A stretch of DNA of 64,000 nt from DASPKT01 sp035626475 (GCA_035626475.1 DASPNP010000032.1:120789-184788); one strand, 5' to 3'. Positions 42,199 to 50,586 are shown, counted from the first letter of the stretch. Notes: generated by a model not told the origin, from the letters alone. Translations and numbers: made by a program.

Positions 42199-43116
42199 AT
42201 GCAGGTCTATCTCCCGATCGCCGAGATGTCCGTCAACGCCCTGCTGCTGCTGGGGCTGGGCGGGCTCGTGGGCTTCCTGTCTGGGCTGTTCGGCGTCGGC
42301 GGCGGCTTCCTGATGACGCCGCTGTTGATCTTCATCGGCGTGCCGCCGGCCGTCGCCGTGGGCACCCAGGCGAACCAGCTGGTCGGCGCCAGCGTGTCGG
42401 GCGTCATGGCGCACTGGCGCCGCAAGAACGTCGACGTGAAGATCGGCCTGTTCATGCTGGCGGGCGGCGGCGTCGGCACCATCCTGGGCGTCTGGCTGTT
42501 CGGCCGGCTGCAGGCGCTGGGCCAGGTCGACCTGGTCATCTCCATCACCTACGTGCTGTTCCTCGGCACCATCAGCGGCCTGATGCTGACCGAGAGCGTG
42601 CGGACCATGATCCGCGGCCGCAAGCCCGGCACCGGGCGCGGCAAGCTGCACCACCACACCTGGCTGCACGGCCTGCCCTTCAAGACCCGCTTTCCCCGCT
42701 CGCGCCTCTACATCAGCGCGCTGCTTCCGATCGGCATCGGCTTCGTCGGCGGCATCCTGGTGGCGATCATGGGCATCGGCGGCGGCTTCCTGCTGGTCCC
42801 GGCCATGATCTACCTGCTGGGCATGCCGGCGGTGCTGGTGGCGGGGACCTCGCTGTTCCAGATCATCTTCACCACGGGCATCGCCGCCTTCCTGCAGGCC
42901 GCGACCAACCAGACCGTGGACATCCTGCTGGCCCTGCTGCTGCTGGCCGGCGGCGTCGTCGGCGCCCAGTTCGGCACCCGCGCCGGCACCCATCTGCGCG
43001 GCGAGCAGGCCCGGGCCCTGCTGGCGCTGATGGTGCTGGCGGTGGCGGTGAAGCTGCTGGTCGATCTGGTGGTGACGCCCGAGGACGTCTACTCGATCAC
43101 GAGGTCGACGCCATGA
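42199..43116 (+). CDS. TSUP/TauE-SafE family sulfite or organosulfonate exporter
   Basis: A 305-residue inner-membrane permease with about eight helices in two repeated halves. Each half carries the TSUP glycine motif: GLFGVGGGFLMTPLLIFIGV in the first and AIMGIGGGFLLVPAMIYLLG in the second. The loop between them is basic (IRGRKPGTGRGKLHHH). The family exports sulfite, sulfoacetate and related anions, but the substrate here is not known. It overlaps the next gene (TIGR02186) by 4 bases and a universal stress protein follows, a trio conserved in alphaproteobacteria. Confidence 0.88.
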   Translation: MQVYLPIAEMSVNALLLLGLGGLVGFLSGLFGVGGGFLMTPLLIFIGVPPAVAVGTQANQLVGASVSGVMAHWRRKNVDVKIGLFMLAGGGVGTILGVWLFGRLQALGQVDLVISITYVLFLGTISGLMLTESVRTMIRGRKPGTGRGKLHHHTWLHGLPFKTRFPRSRLYISALLPIGIGFVGGILVAIMGIGGGFLLVPAMIYLLGMPAVLVAGTSLFQIIFTTGIAAFLQAATNQTVDILLALLLLAGGVVGAQFGTRAGTHLRGEQARALLALMVLAVAVKLLVDLVVTPEDVYSITRSTP

Positions 43117-43883
43117 GCCCCGGCAAACCGAGACGGTGGCGCCCGACCCTGGCGCTGGCCTGCGCTGCGTTGTCCGCCTGGTGCCTCTGGGCCGGGCTGG
43201 CGCGGGCGCAGTCGCTGGTGGCCGACATCTCCAGCCACCTCATCGCCATCACCACGGGCTTCACCGGCACCGACGTGGTGCTGTTCGGCGCCGTGGACGG
43301 CCAGGGCGAGGTGGCGGTGGTGGTGCAGGGGCCGGAGGGGCCGGTGACGGTGCGGCGCAAGGACCGCATCGCCGGCGTCTGGCTGAACAACGAGAAGCTC
43401 GAATTCGACAAGGTGCCCAGCTACTACGGCGTCGCCACCTCGGCGCCGCTGCAGGAGCTGGTGGCGCCCACCGTGCTGCAGCGGCACGAGATCGGTCTGG
43501 ACCACATCCGCATGCTGCCGGAGATGAACGTCCAGGCGGAGAAGGTGTCGGAGTTCCGCGCCGCGCTCATCCGCAGCAAGCAGCGCCAGGGCCTGTACGG
43601 GACCGAGGTCGGCCAGGTTCTGTTCCTGGGCCAGCGGCTGTTCCGCACGACCATCTATTTCCCGGCCAACGTGCCCACGGGGCTCTATACCGTCAGCGTC
43701 TTCCTGATCCGCAACGGCGACGTGGTCAGCGCCCAGACCACGCCGCTGTCGGTCAGCAAGATCGGCTTCTCCGCCGACCTGACCGACGTGGCCCGTCGCC
43801 GCTCGGTCCTCTACGCCATCGCCGGCATCCTGCTGGCCGTCACCGCCGGCTGGCTGGCCGGCACCATCTTCCGCCGCAGCTGA
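43113..43883 (+). CDS. TIGR02186 family membrane-anchored periplasmic protein
   Basis: A 256-residue protein with an N-terminal signal sequence (LALACAALSAWCLWAGLARAQ), a periplasmic beta-rich domain, and a C-terminal membrane helix (RSVLYAIAGILLAVTAGWLA). The mature domain opens with SLVADISSHLIAITTGFTG and has VLFGAVDGQGEVAVVVQGPE, recognisable as the TIGR02186 alphaproteobacterial family. The function is unknown; being fused to the TSUP gene by a 4-base overlap argues that it helps or regulates that transporter. Confidence 0.83.
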   Translation: MSPGKPRRWRPTLALACAALSAWCLWAGLARAQSLVADISSHLIAITTGFTGTDVVLFGAVDGQGEVAVVVQGPEGPVTVRRKDRIAGVWLNNEKLEFDKVPSYYGVATSAPLQELVAPTVLQRHEIGLDHIRMLPEMNVQAEKVSEFRAALIRSKQRQGLYGTEVGQVLFLGQRLFRTTIYFPANVPTGLYTVSVFLIRNGDVVSAQTTPLSVSKIGFSADLTDVARRRSVLYAIAGILLAVTAGWLAGTIFRRS

Positions 43884-43891
43884 GGCTTGCC

Positions 43892-44365
43892 ATGCCCGAG
43901 ACCAACCCGCGCATCTTCCTGGTGGTGGTGGACGAGTCCGAGGAGATGTCGGTGGCGCTCCACTACGCCGCCCGCCGCGCCCGCAGCACCGGCGGCCGCG
44001 TCGCCCTGCTGACCGTCATGGAGCCGACCAACTTCCAGCAATGGGCGGCGGTCGAGGATCTGATGCGGCAGGAGCAGCGCGAGGAGGCGGAGCAGCTGCT
44101 GCAGCGCCTGGCGCAGGAGGTGGTCGACATCTCCGGCACCATGCCGATCCTGTTCCTGCGCGAGGGCGAGCCGCAAACCGAGGTGCTGAAGCTGATCTCG
44201 GAGGAGCCCAGCATCTCCATCCTGGTGCTGGCGGCCGGCACCGGCTCCGGCGGGCCCGGGCCGCTGGTCAGCTACATCGTCGGCCGCATGTCCGGCACGC
44301 TGCGCATCCCCATCACCATCGTGCCCGGCAGCCTGTCGGACGAGCAGCTGGACGCGATCACCTAA
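43892..44365 (+). CDS. Universal stress protein (UspA family)
   Basis: A 157-residue UspA-fold protein. The N-terminal strand RIFLVVVDESEEMSVALHYA with an Asp that contacts ATP, the middle EGEPQTEVLKLISEEPSISI, and the last part VLAAGTGSGGPGPLVSYIVG with IPITIVPG resemble the ATP-binding G-2x-G-9x-G(S/T) motif of UspA proteins, though the spacing is altered. It is third in the TSUP-TIGR02186-Usp unit, 8 bases after the preceding gene. A large imperfect hairpin follows the stop. It probably ties the transporter to stress or energy state. Confidence 0.85.
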   Translation: MPETNPRIFLVVVDESEEMSVALHYAARRARSTGGRVALLTVMEPTNFQQWAAVEDLMRQEQREEAEQLLQRLAQEVVDISGTMPILFLREGEPQTEVLKLISEEPSISILVLAAGTGSGGPGPLVSYIVGRMSGTLRIPITIVPGSLSDEQLDAIT

Positions 44366-44547
44366 GGGCGTACGGGGCGCGATCGGGCGCTCCGCCCGTC
44401 ACACCCCCGCCGGGACCCAGGGGTTGCGGCCATGGATGATCGATGAAGTACGCCCTAGCGACGGCTTCGATCAATCGGGATGGAGGGAGCGCTGCATGGC
44501 GCCTATCCTGCTGCAACCCCTGGGCCCCGGCTTTCGCCGGGGTGACG
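44365..44547. repeat. Inverted-repeat block between convergent genes
   Basis: AGGGCGTAC (44365-44373) is repeated inverted at 44448-44456, and CCCAGGGGTTGC (44416-44427) at 44513-44524. CACCCCGGCGAAAGCCGGGGCCCAGG-type sequence, read in parts at 44520-44545, is a common alphaproteobacterial palindromic repeat. It follows the universal stress gene and lies before the end of the convergent cyclase gene. It holds no open frame of note. Confidence 0.75.
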
Positions 44548-44578
44548 GATCAGGAATGGGAAGCGGAGAGAAGAACCC

Positions 44579-45796
44579 TCACCCCTTCAGCCCGAACACC
44601 TCCACCGGCTGGGCCATGCCCTTGACCGGCTGGAAGCCCAGGCTGACCATGTCCCCGCCGCACTGGGCGGCGAAGGCGCTGGAGGCCAGGACCTCCCGGT
44701 CCAGGCGCTTGCACAGCCCCTCGATGCGGCTGACCAGGTTGACGGCCGGGCCGATGACGGTGAAGTCCAGCCGGTCGGGCGCGCCGATGTTGCCGTACAT
44801 GACGTCGCCCAGATGCAGCGCGATGCCGGCCTTCAGGATCGGCTGGCCCCAGGCGGCGCGCTGGGCGTTCAGCCGCTTCATGCCGGCCACCGCGTCCAGC
44901 GCCGCCTTCAGCGCATGGCAGGCGGCGTCGCGCTCGCCGGTCTCGCCCAGGGGAAAGATCGCCAGCAGCGCGTCGCCGACGAATTTCAGGATCTCGCCGC
45001 CATTCGCCTGCACCGCCCCGCCCATGATCTCGAAATAGCCGTTCAGCAGGGAGATCAGCTGCTCGCGCGGCAGCCGGTCCGACAGCGGGGTGAAGCCGCG
45101 CAGGTCGCAGTACCAGAGCACCGAGCGCAGCGTCTCGCCGCTGCCGCGCCGGATGTCGCCGGCCAGGATGCGGGCGCCGCTCTGGTGGCCGACATAGGTG
45201 TCCAGCAGGGTGGAGGCCAGGAAGCGGTAGGCCCGCGCCTCCAGCAGCGCCGCGAAGGCCGGCGCCACGTCGTAGACGGCGCCGAGCTCGGCCGTCTCGA
45301 AGCCGTCCGCCGCCTTGGTCGCCAGGGTCATGGCGTTGCGCCGCCCGCTGGAGAAGGCCAGCGGCACCGCCACATAGTCGGTGATGCCCTGCGCCTTCAG
45401 CTCGTCGATCACCGGGAAGGGATAGGGGCCGGGCGTGCGCGCGATGAATGTCCGCAGCCCTTCCGCCCCCTCGTCGATGATGGCGGCGATGGGGCTCTTG
45501 CGGAAGGTGGGGTCGAGTTCGATGCCGTGCCGCCGCTCGATCGTCTCCAGCCCGTCGGTACCCTCGCGCCAGACATAGGTGATGCCCCGCAGCTGCGGGT
45601 GCAGCAGGCGCAGATGCAGGGTCGAGCGCACCAGCGGCAGGCCGCCGGCGACCAGATGGTGGCAGAAGGCGGCGAACAGCCCCTCCATGTCGGGGTGGCG
45701 CTGCCCCTCGGACAGCAGCCAGCCGATGGTGGCGGCGACGCGCGGTTCCCAGGCCGCGCCGTACTCCCCTCCGGCCCTGTCCGCCCGCCCGTCCAT
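44579..45796 (-). CDS. Soluble class III adenylate/guanylate cyclase with N-terminal GAF-like domain
   Basis: A 405-residue protein with no membrane helix. Residues 15-210 form a sensor region resembling a GAF/cyclase-associated domain (LRLLHPQLRGITYVWREG and PFPVIDELKAQGITDYVAV). The C-terminal cyclase domain (about 225-400) has the metal aspartates in WYCDLRGFTPLSDRL and KFVGDALLAIFPLGE, and the dimer/active-site segment NIGAPDRLDFTVIGPAVNLV. The start is ATG 45796; the 37 upstream codons overlap the promoter region of the divergent nfuA gene. Its domain layout differs from that of the membrane cyclase at 25.4 kb. Confidence 0.87.
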   Translation of the reverse strand: MDGRADRAGGEYGAAWEPRVAATIGWLLSEGQRHPDMEGLFAAFCHHLVAGGLPLVRSTLHLRLLHPQLRGITYVWREGTDGLETIERRHGIELDPTFRKSPIAAIIDEGAEGLRTFIARTPGPYPFPVIDELKAQGITDYVAVPLAFSSGRRNAMTLATKAADGFETAELGAVYDVAPAFAALLEARAYRFLASTLLDTYVGHQSGARILAGDIRRGSGETLRSVLWYCDLRGFTPLSDRLPREQLISLLNGYFEIMGGAVQANGGEILKFVGDALLAIFPLGETGERDAACHALKAALDAVAGMKRLNAQRAAWGQPILKAGIALHLGDVMYGNIGAPDRLDFTVIGPAVNLVSRIEGLCKRLDREVLASSAFAAQCGGDMVSLGFQPVKGMAQPVEVFGLKG

Positions 45797-45921
45797 CGTC
45801 CCCGCATTCCTCCCCACCGTCTGGCGGGGCCATGGCACGCTTGATATCGGCCGCGATACTGCCCACTTTCGGACCGGGCCGCCACCTCGGAGGGGGCGGT
45901 CCGCCATCAGAGGAAGAGACC

Positions 45922-46476
45922 ATGTTCATCCAGACCGAGCAGACCCCGAACCCCGCCACCCTCAAGTTCCTGCCGGGGCGGGACGTGCTCGGCCGCGGTG
46001 CCGCCGATTTCCCCGACGCCGCCAGCGCCGCCCGCTCGCCGCTGGCCCAGCGCCTGTTCGAGGTCGAGGGCGTGACCCGCGTCTTCCTGGGCGCCGACTT
46101 CGTGACGGTGACCAAGGAGGAGAGCCGGGACTGGTACGTGCTGAAGCCCTCCATCCTCGGCGCGATCATGGAGCACTTCACCGCCGACCGCCCGGTCCTG
46201 CTGGACGAGGTCGGCGACGGGCACGAGGCCGGCAACGAGGAGGATGACGAGATCGTCCAGCAGATCAAGGAACTGCTCGACGTGCGCGTCCGCCCGGCCG
46301 TGGCCCAGGATGGCGGCGACATCACCTTCCACGGTTTCGACAAGGGCGTGGTCTATCTCGCCATGAAGGGCGCCTGCGCCGGCTGCCCCAGCTCCACGGC
46401 CACGTTGAAGGCCGGAATTGAAAACATGCTCCGGCACTATATTCCGGAGGTTGTCGAGGTGCGCCAAATCCGCTAG
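45922..46476 (+). CDS. NfuA-type Fe-S cluster scaffold/carrier protein
   Basis: A 184-residue protein with an N-terminal Nfu_N domain (FIQTEQTPNPATLKFLPGR) and a C-terminal NifU-like domain whose cluster-binding cysteines are in GACAGCPSSTATLKAGIE. It carries Fe-S clusters to client proteins. ATG 45922 follows GAGGAAGAGACC and gives the family N-terminus. The gene is divergent from the soluble cyclase. A possible promoter and structured RNA begin just after its stop. Confidence 0.93.
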   Translation: MFIQTEQTPNPATLKFLPGRDVLGRGAADFPDAASAARSPLAQRLFEVEGVTRVFLGADFVTVTKEESRDWYVLKPSILGAIMEHFTADRPVLLDEVGDGHEAGNEEDDEIVQQIKELLDVRVRPAVAQDGGDITFHGFDKGVVYLAMKGACAGCPSSTATLKAGIENMLRHYIPEVVEVRQIR

Positions 46477-46534
46477 AAAGGGTAACCCTGCCACGAAATC
46501 GACCTGGTCGGCAGGGACGGGGTATAAACCCTGA

Positions 46535-46612
46535 GGTCTCCCTTTGGCGTCAGAGACGCCCTTGCGGGAAGTCGCAAGCGGGGAGGCCGGACGCCCGGAC
46601 TATAGGTTCCGG
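46535..46612 (+). ncRNA. Candidate structured small RNA (three-way junction)
   Basis: In the 264-bp gap after the nfuA-type gene, an 8-bp stem GGTCTCCC (46535-46542)/GGGAGGCC (46581-46588) encloses two perfect 5-bp hairpins, GGCGT/ACGCC (46546-46560) and CTTGC/GCAAG (46561-46578). A third hairpin CCGGA/TCCGG follows (46595-46612). A TATAAA -10 (46523-46528), with a weak TCGACC -35 18 bases before it, would place the start at the first G of the outer stem. No T-run terminator was found, so the 3' end is open. It could instead be a leader of the next gene. No known family was recognised. Confidence 0.45.
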
Positions 46613-46740
46613 CAGCAACAGCGCCTGATGGTGCATGGCCAAACGGGCATCGGCCCGGACGGATGAGTATTTTCCATCCGCCCAAGCCGATTCCGGCCAT
46701 CGCCTCCGGTGAATGTGGCAACTGTACGGAGCGACGGCAT

Positions 46741-47862
46741 ATGGCGATTGGCGGCTACGCGGGATTCCCCGCGCGACGATGCATTGCGTATGGCGCTATC
46801 CTGTCCACGATCCTGGTGATCGTGCCCGTGGCCCTCGGCATCCTGGCCGGCGGCCCCGACGCGCTGACCCGCCCGACCGGCTACAGCCTGTCGGTCTCCC
46901 GGCCCGCGCCGGCGGCGTTGCCCGCCGTGGCGCTGACCGTGTCCGAGCGCAAGAATACGGCCGCCTTGTCCGAGCTGTTCCGCGAGAAGGGCTACGCGAT
47001 CGACAGCGTGCGCTCGGGCGAGAGCGCCGTGCCGCGCCTGGTCATGGCAGGATTGCCGCGCGACCTGAAGGATCTGGACAGCAGCGACGACCGCAAGAAG
47101 CTGTTCGTCAAGACCATGCTGCCGCTGGTCCTGCTGGTGAACGAGAATATCGAGCGCGACCGCGAGCGGCTGCTGCGCCTGTCGGCGCTGGACCGCGCCG
47201 GCATCGCCCTGGCGCCGAAGGACCGCGTCTGGGTCACCCGCGTCGCCGCCCGCTACGGCATGGAGGATCCGGGCAAGGTGAAGCTCGCCGACCTGCTGAA
47301 GCGCGTCGACGTGGTGCCGGTCTCCATGGCGCTGGCGCAGGCGGCGGAGGAGAGCGGCTGGGGCACCTCGCGCTTCGCCCAGAAGGGCAACGCGCTGTTC
47401 GGCCAGCTGACCTGGTCCGACCAGCACACCGGCATCGTGCCGCGCAACCGCCGCGACGGGGAGACCCACCGCTTCCGCAGTTTCGACGATCTGCTGGAGA
47501 GCGTGCGCGCCTATGTCCACAATCTGAATACCCACGACGCCTATCTGGGCTTCCGCCTGACCCGTGCGTCCCTGCGCGACAAGGGCCGGCCGCTGGACAG
47601 CCTGCGGCTGGTGGCGTCGCTGGAGAAATATTCCGAGCGCGGCCCGGCCTATGTCGAGGCGCTGCGCGGCCTGATACGCGTCAACAAGCTGCAGGATTTC
47701 GACCGCGCCGCGCTCGGCGACGGCGTCGATCTGATGCTGGCGGTGCAGCCCGTCGCGGAACCGGCCACGGCGACCGCCGAGGCGGCGCCGTCCGACGAGC
47801 TGCCCGTCCCGGCCCGCAGCCACGCGTCGGACGACGGCGCCGTGCGGCCCCGCGACCGGTGA
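46741..47862 (+). CDS. Membrane-anchored glucosaminidase-domain protein (Bax-like)
   Basis: A 373-residue protein with an N-terminal membrane segment (YGAILSTILVIVPVALGILAG quoted to about 20 residues) and a C-terminal glucosaminidase domain. The domain has VVPVSMALAQAAEESGWGTS, whose Glu is the expected catalytic acid, then RFAQKGNALFGQLTW, the Bax/FlgJ-like signature, and VRAYVHNLNTHDAYLGFR. It probably trims peptidoglycan in the periplasm. The start is ATG 46741, since the frame upstream runs through the candidate RNA region without conservation. The tail (about 345-373) is low complexity. Confidence 0.85.
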   Translation: MAIGGYAGFPARRCIAYGAILSTILVIVPVALGILAGGPDALTRPTGYSLSVSRPAPAALPAVALTVSERKNTAALSELFREKGYAIDSVRSGESAVPRLVMAGLPRDLKDLDSSDDRKKLFVKTMLPLVLLVNENIERDRERLLRLSALDRAGIALAPKDRVWVTRVAARYGMEDPGKVKLADLLKRVDVVPVSMALAQAAEESGWGTSRFAQKGNALFGQLTWSDQHTGIVPRNRRDGETHRFRSFDDLLESVRAYVHNLNTHDAYLGFRLTRASLRDKGRPLDSLRLVASLEKYSERGPAYVEALRGLIRVNKLQDFDRAALGDGVDLMLAVQPVAEPATATAEAAPSDELPVPARSHASDDGAVRPRDR

Positions 47863-47892
47863 CCGTTTCCCGGGCGCCCCTGCCGCCGGGGC

Positions 47893-48432
47893 TCAGGGGC
47901 GTTCGTCCCTGGTGAGCTCGTAGGCGCTCAGGGGATGCCGGGGCCCCGGGCCCGTACCGACCTGCCGGAAGCCCACCCGGCGCATCAGGGCGTGTGAGCG
48001 CGCGTTGGGCTCGTCCACGAGGGCCACCAGACGGGGCAGCGCTAGACCGTCCATCCCGTGAGCGACGGCCGCCCGCAGCGCCTCGGCCGCATAGCCTCGG
48101 CCCCAGGCATGTCCGGCCAGCGCGATGATCGGCTCCACCCCGCCGGCGAAGTCCGGCCGGGCGGCCAGCGCCGCGCCGGAGACGGGCAGCAGGCCGACGC
48201 AGCCGACCCATTCATCCCCTTCCGCCGCGATGCGCCAGAGGCCCAGACCCTCGGGCGCCAAGTCGACGCTGTCGCCGATCATGGCGGCGACGGCCTCGCG
48301 CGGCAGGATCTCATCGTCGCAGAGAAAGCGGCGGGCGCCGGGCTCGGCCAGCAGCGCGGCGAGCGCGTCCGTGTCGGCCGGCGTCAGGGGCACGAGCCGC
48401 AGTCGCGCCGTCGCCAGGGGGAAGTGCCTCAT
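47893..48432 (-). CDS. GNAT family N-acetyltransferase (RimJ-like)
   Basis: A 179-residue GNAT-fold acetyltransferase. It begins LATARLRLVPLTPADTDALA, the usual start of the RimJ/RimL-type branch. The acetyl-CoA-binding loop GHAWGRGYAAEALRAAVAHG matches Q/R-x-x-G-x-A, and NARSHALMRRVGF is the terminal motif. Substrates in this branch range from ribosomal proteins to antibiotics and small molecules, so none is assigned. The gene lies 3 bases downstream of the VanX-like gene and is co-oriented with it. Confidence 0.88.
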   Translation of the reverse strand: MRHFPLATARLRLVPLTPADTDALAALLAEPGARRFLCDDEILPREAVAAMIGDSVDLAPEGLGLWRIAAEGDEWVGCVGLLPVSGAALAARPDFAGGVEPIIALAGHAWGRGYAAEALRAAVAHGMDGLALPRLVALVDEPNARSHALMRRVGFRQVGTGPGPRHPLSAYELTRDERP

Positions 48433-48435
48433 GGC

Positions 48436-48981
48436 TCACATCACCCGGGGGCCGAGCGCGCCGTCCTCGATCAGCGGGTAGCGCTTCGCCTCGGGCAACT
48501 GGTAGTGCCACCACTCGTAGGCGTAGTGCACCCAGCCGGCGGCGGCCATGAGGCCCAGCAGCAGGCTGCGGTTGCGCTGCGCCTCCACCGGCACCCCGGT
48601 GCAGGCATGGTAGGCCCGCTCCGACATGTCGTCGAACTCCGTCCCCATCTCCAGTGGCCGCCCTTCGGCGTCTGCCAGCGTCAGGTCGACGGCGACGCCG
48701 CGGCCATGGTTGCTGCCCTGTCGCGGGTCGGCGATGAAGCGGGGATCGGGCAGCGCGTGCCAGAGCTTCCATTGCGCCGCCGGCGGCCGGTAACCGTCGA
48801 AGATCCGCAGCCGCAGCCCCTGCGCCGCCGCCAGCCGGGCGGCCTCCTGCAGCTTCTCCGCCGCCAGCGGGTGCAACAGGCACAGCGGCCGCGCATAGAT
48901 CGGGCTTCCGGTCAGGTTGTCAGCCGTGGCATAGCGGAGGTCGATATCGAAGGCGGGCGGCGCGATGGTGACCAGGTGCAT
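48436..48981 (-). CDS. D-alanyl-D-alanine dipeptidase (VanX/DdpX family)
   Basis: A 181-residue zinc dipeptidase. The motif SNHGRGVAVDLTL provides the first zinc His and Asp, and EWWHYQLPEA gives the catalytic Glu and third ligand. The front part has FDIDLRYATADNLTGSPIY and RIFDGYRPPAAQWKLW, standard in DdpX. Such enzymes release D-alanine from D-Ala-D-Ala in cell-wall recycling. There is no vanH, vanA or vanRS nearby, so vancomycin resistance should not be inferred. ATG 48981 gives the usual short N-terminus. It is divergent from tsaB, with only 54 bases between. Confidence 0.9.
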   Translation of the reverse strand: MHLVTIAPPAFDIDLRYATADNLTGSPIYARPLCLLHPLAAEKLQEAARLAAAQGLRLRIFDGYRPPAAQWKLWHALPDPRFIADPRQGSNHGRGVAVDLTLADAEGRPLEMGTEFDDMSERAYHACTGVPVEAQRNRSLLLGLMAAAGWVHYAYEWWHYQLPEAKRYPLIEDGALGPRVM

Positions 48982-49035
48982 CGGGATTTCCGGCGGCGGG
49001 CGGTGGGTCCGCTTGTCTAGCACGGGCGCGCGCCG

Positions 49036-49725
49036 ATGATCACCCTGGGGATCGACACCGCCACCAGCGCCTGCGCCTGCGCCCTCTGGGACGGTGCCGC
49101 CGGCCGCCTGGTCGCCGCCCATGCCGAGCCGCTGGCGCGCGGCCAGGCGGAGCGGCTGCTGCCCATGATCCAGGAGCTGCTGGCCCGCGCCGGCCTGGGC
49201 TTCGGCGATATCGGCCGCTATGGCGTGACCGTCGGGCCTGGCGCCTTCACCGGGCTGCGGATCGGGCTGGCGGCGGCGCGCGGGCTGGCGCTCGCCGCCG
49301 GCAAGCCGCTGGTCGGCGTGACCGGGCTGGAGGCGGCGGCCAGGGGGCTGGATGCGGAGCGGCGGCGCGGGCACGGCGTGCTGGTGGCGCTCGACAGCCG
49401 GCGCGAGGATCTCTACGTCCAGCTCTTCGACGACGGCGCCCGTCCCCTCTCCCCGCCCCAGGCGCTGATGCCGGCCGACCTGCCCGAGTTGGCCGCGGCG
49501 TCGCCCGGGCCGCTGCTGCTGCTGGGCGACGCCGCGCCCCGCGCCCTGGAGGCGCTGGGCGGCGGCGCCACGCTGATCGCGTCCGACGGCACGGCGGAGG
49601 CCGCGGCGGTGGCGCGCATCGCCGCCGAATGTCCCGATCCGGAGGCGCGCCCGGCCGATCCGCTCTATATCCGTCCGCCCGACGTGACCCTGCCGCCGGG
49701 AGCGGCGCCCGGAGGCGGCGGATGA
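49036..49725 (+). CDS. tsaB: tRNA threonylcarbamoyladenosine synthesis protein TsaB
   Basis: A 229-residue ASKHA-fold pseudo-enzyme that partners TsaD in making t6A37 on ANN-decoding tRNAs. The N-terminus ITLGIDTATSACACALWDG, the dimer helix QAERLLPMIQELLARAG and the conserved VTVGPGAFTGLRIGLAAARG are classic. The stop overlaps the rimI start in an ATGA arrangement, a conserved pair in alphaproteobacteria. Confidence 0.95.
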   Translation: MITLGIDTATSACACALWDGAAGRLVAAHAEPLARGQAERLLPMIQELLARAGLGFGDIGRYGVTVGPGAFTGLRIGLAAARGLALAAGKPLVGVTGLEAAARGLDAERRRGHGVLVALDSRREDLYVQLFDDGARPLSPPQALMPADLPELAAASPGPLLLLGDAAPRALEALGGGATLIASDGTAEAAAVARIAAECPDPEARPADPLYIRPPDVTLPPGAAPGGGG

Positions 49726-50204
49726 GCGGCGGCTGCAGCATAGCCGTCGCTGGCGCCTGCGACCTGGCCGTCATGGCGGCGCTGCACGCCGACGCGCTGG
49801 CCGACGCCCGCGTGACAGGTCATCCCTGGGACGTGGCGGGCTTCGCCGAGATCATGGCGATGCCCGGCGCGTTCGGCCTGATCCTGCTGGAGGACGGGAC
49901 GGAGCCGCTGGGGCTGGTGGTGGCCCGCACGGCGGCCGACGAGGCGGAGATCCTCACCCTCGCGGTCCGGCAGTCCGCCCGCCGGCGCGGCGTGGCCGCC
50001 AGCCTGATGCGGGCCGCCGGCGGGGAGGCGATGCGGCGCGGGGCGGTCAGCCTGTTCCTGGAAGTCGCCAAGACCAACCTGGGCGCGCAGGAGTTGTACC
50101 GGTCCCTCGGCATGGCCGAGGTCGGCCGGCGCCGCGCCTACTACAACATGCCGGGCGGGCCGGTGGACGCCATCGTGCTGCGCCGCGACCTGCCCCTGCC
50201 CTGA
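49722..50204 (+). CDS. rimI: Ribosomal-protein-alanine N-acetyltransferase RimI
   Basis: A 160-residue GNAT enzyme predicted to acetylate the N-terminal alanine of ribosomal protein S18. The CoA-binding part is LAVRQSARRRGVAASLMRAA, followed by EVAKTNLGAQELYRSLGMAE and the RRAYYN motif, the hallmark of RimI. The start ATG 49722 overlaps the tsaB stop by 4 bases; further upstream is tsaB shadow. The stop lies 37 bases from the end of the convergent TusA-like gene. Confidence 0.92.
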   Translation: MSGGCSIAVAGACDLAVMAALHADALADARVTGHPWDVAGFAEIMAMPGAFGLILLEDGTEPLGLVVARTAADEAEILTLAVRQSARRRGVAASLMRAAGGEAMRRGAVSLFLEVAKTNLGAQELYRSLGMAEVGRRRAYYNMPGGPVDAIVLRRDLPLP

Positions 50205-50241
50205 CCCGGCCCCTAATATAACCGATTCCTGATAATCAAAC

Positions 50242-50496
50242 TCACGCGCGACGAACCATGAGGCGATGGGGACCGTTTGGTGCGTCCAGCGTCTCCGGCA
50301 CGACCGAAAGCACGAGATGGCCGTGCTCCGTCAGCGTCCGTGGAACGTTCGCCAACGGTTCCCCAGGATTGAGGCGGATTTCCAGGGTCTGACCCGCCGA
50401 CAAGCGCTCCACGGCAAGCTTCGCCCGCACAAAGGTCATGGGGCACACGAGCGTCGTTATGTCCAGAAAGTAATCCGCAGTGCTTTTCGTTTCCAC
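50242..50496 (-). CDS. TusA-like sulfurtransferase family protein
   Basis: An 84-residue protein with the TusA/SirA fold. The active-site-type motif reads ITTLVCPMTFVRAKLAVERL: the cysteine is kept, but the canonical CPxP proline is a threonine, as in many alphaproteobacterial paralogues. The second half has GQTLEIRLNPGEPLANVPRT. TusA relays sulfur for tRNA thiolation and molybdenum cofactor; paralogues have other sulfur-carrier roles. Divergent from mucR with 90 bases between, where a promoter for each could lie. Confidence 0.87.
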   Translation of the reverse strand: METKSTADYFLDITTLVCPMTFVRAKLAVERLSAGQTLEIRLNPGEPLANVPRTLTEHGHLVLSVVPETLDAPNGPHRLMVRRA

Positions 50497-50526
50497 TCCG
50501 TCCTCTTCTCCGTCAAGAAATCGATA

Positions 50527-50555
50527 TTGCCACGGGGCCGGATTAGACTTATACC
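50527..50555 (+). promoter_or_regulatory. Sigma-70-type promoter for mucR
   Basis: TTGCCA (50527-50532), a 17-base spacer and TATACC (50550-50555) make a good vegetative promoter, predicting a start near 50562 and a leader of about 25 bases. It is in the divergent gap with the TusA-like gene. Confidence 0.65.
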
Positions 50556-50586
50556 ACCAGAGAGTTCCTTCCCTGGAGCAATGATA

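Noticed and set aside
46535..46612. The structured RNA being 6S RNA, SRP RNA or a tRNA
   Set aside because: It lacks the long single hairpin of 6S, the GGAA/AGCA tetraloop region of SRP RNA and a T-arm/acceptor pair of tRNA.
48436..48981. Vancomycin-resistance cluster (VanX)
   Set aside because: No vanH, vanA or vanRS genes are near, and VanX-like dipeptidases are ordinary cell-wall recycling enzymes.
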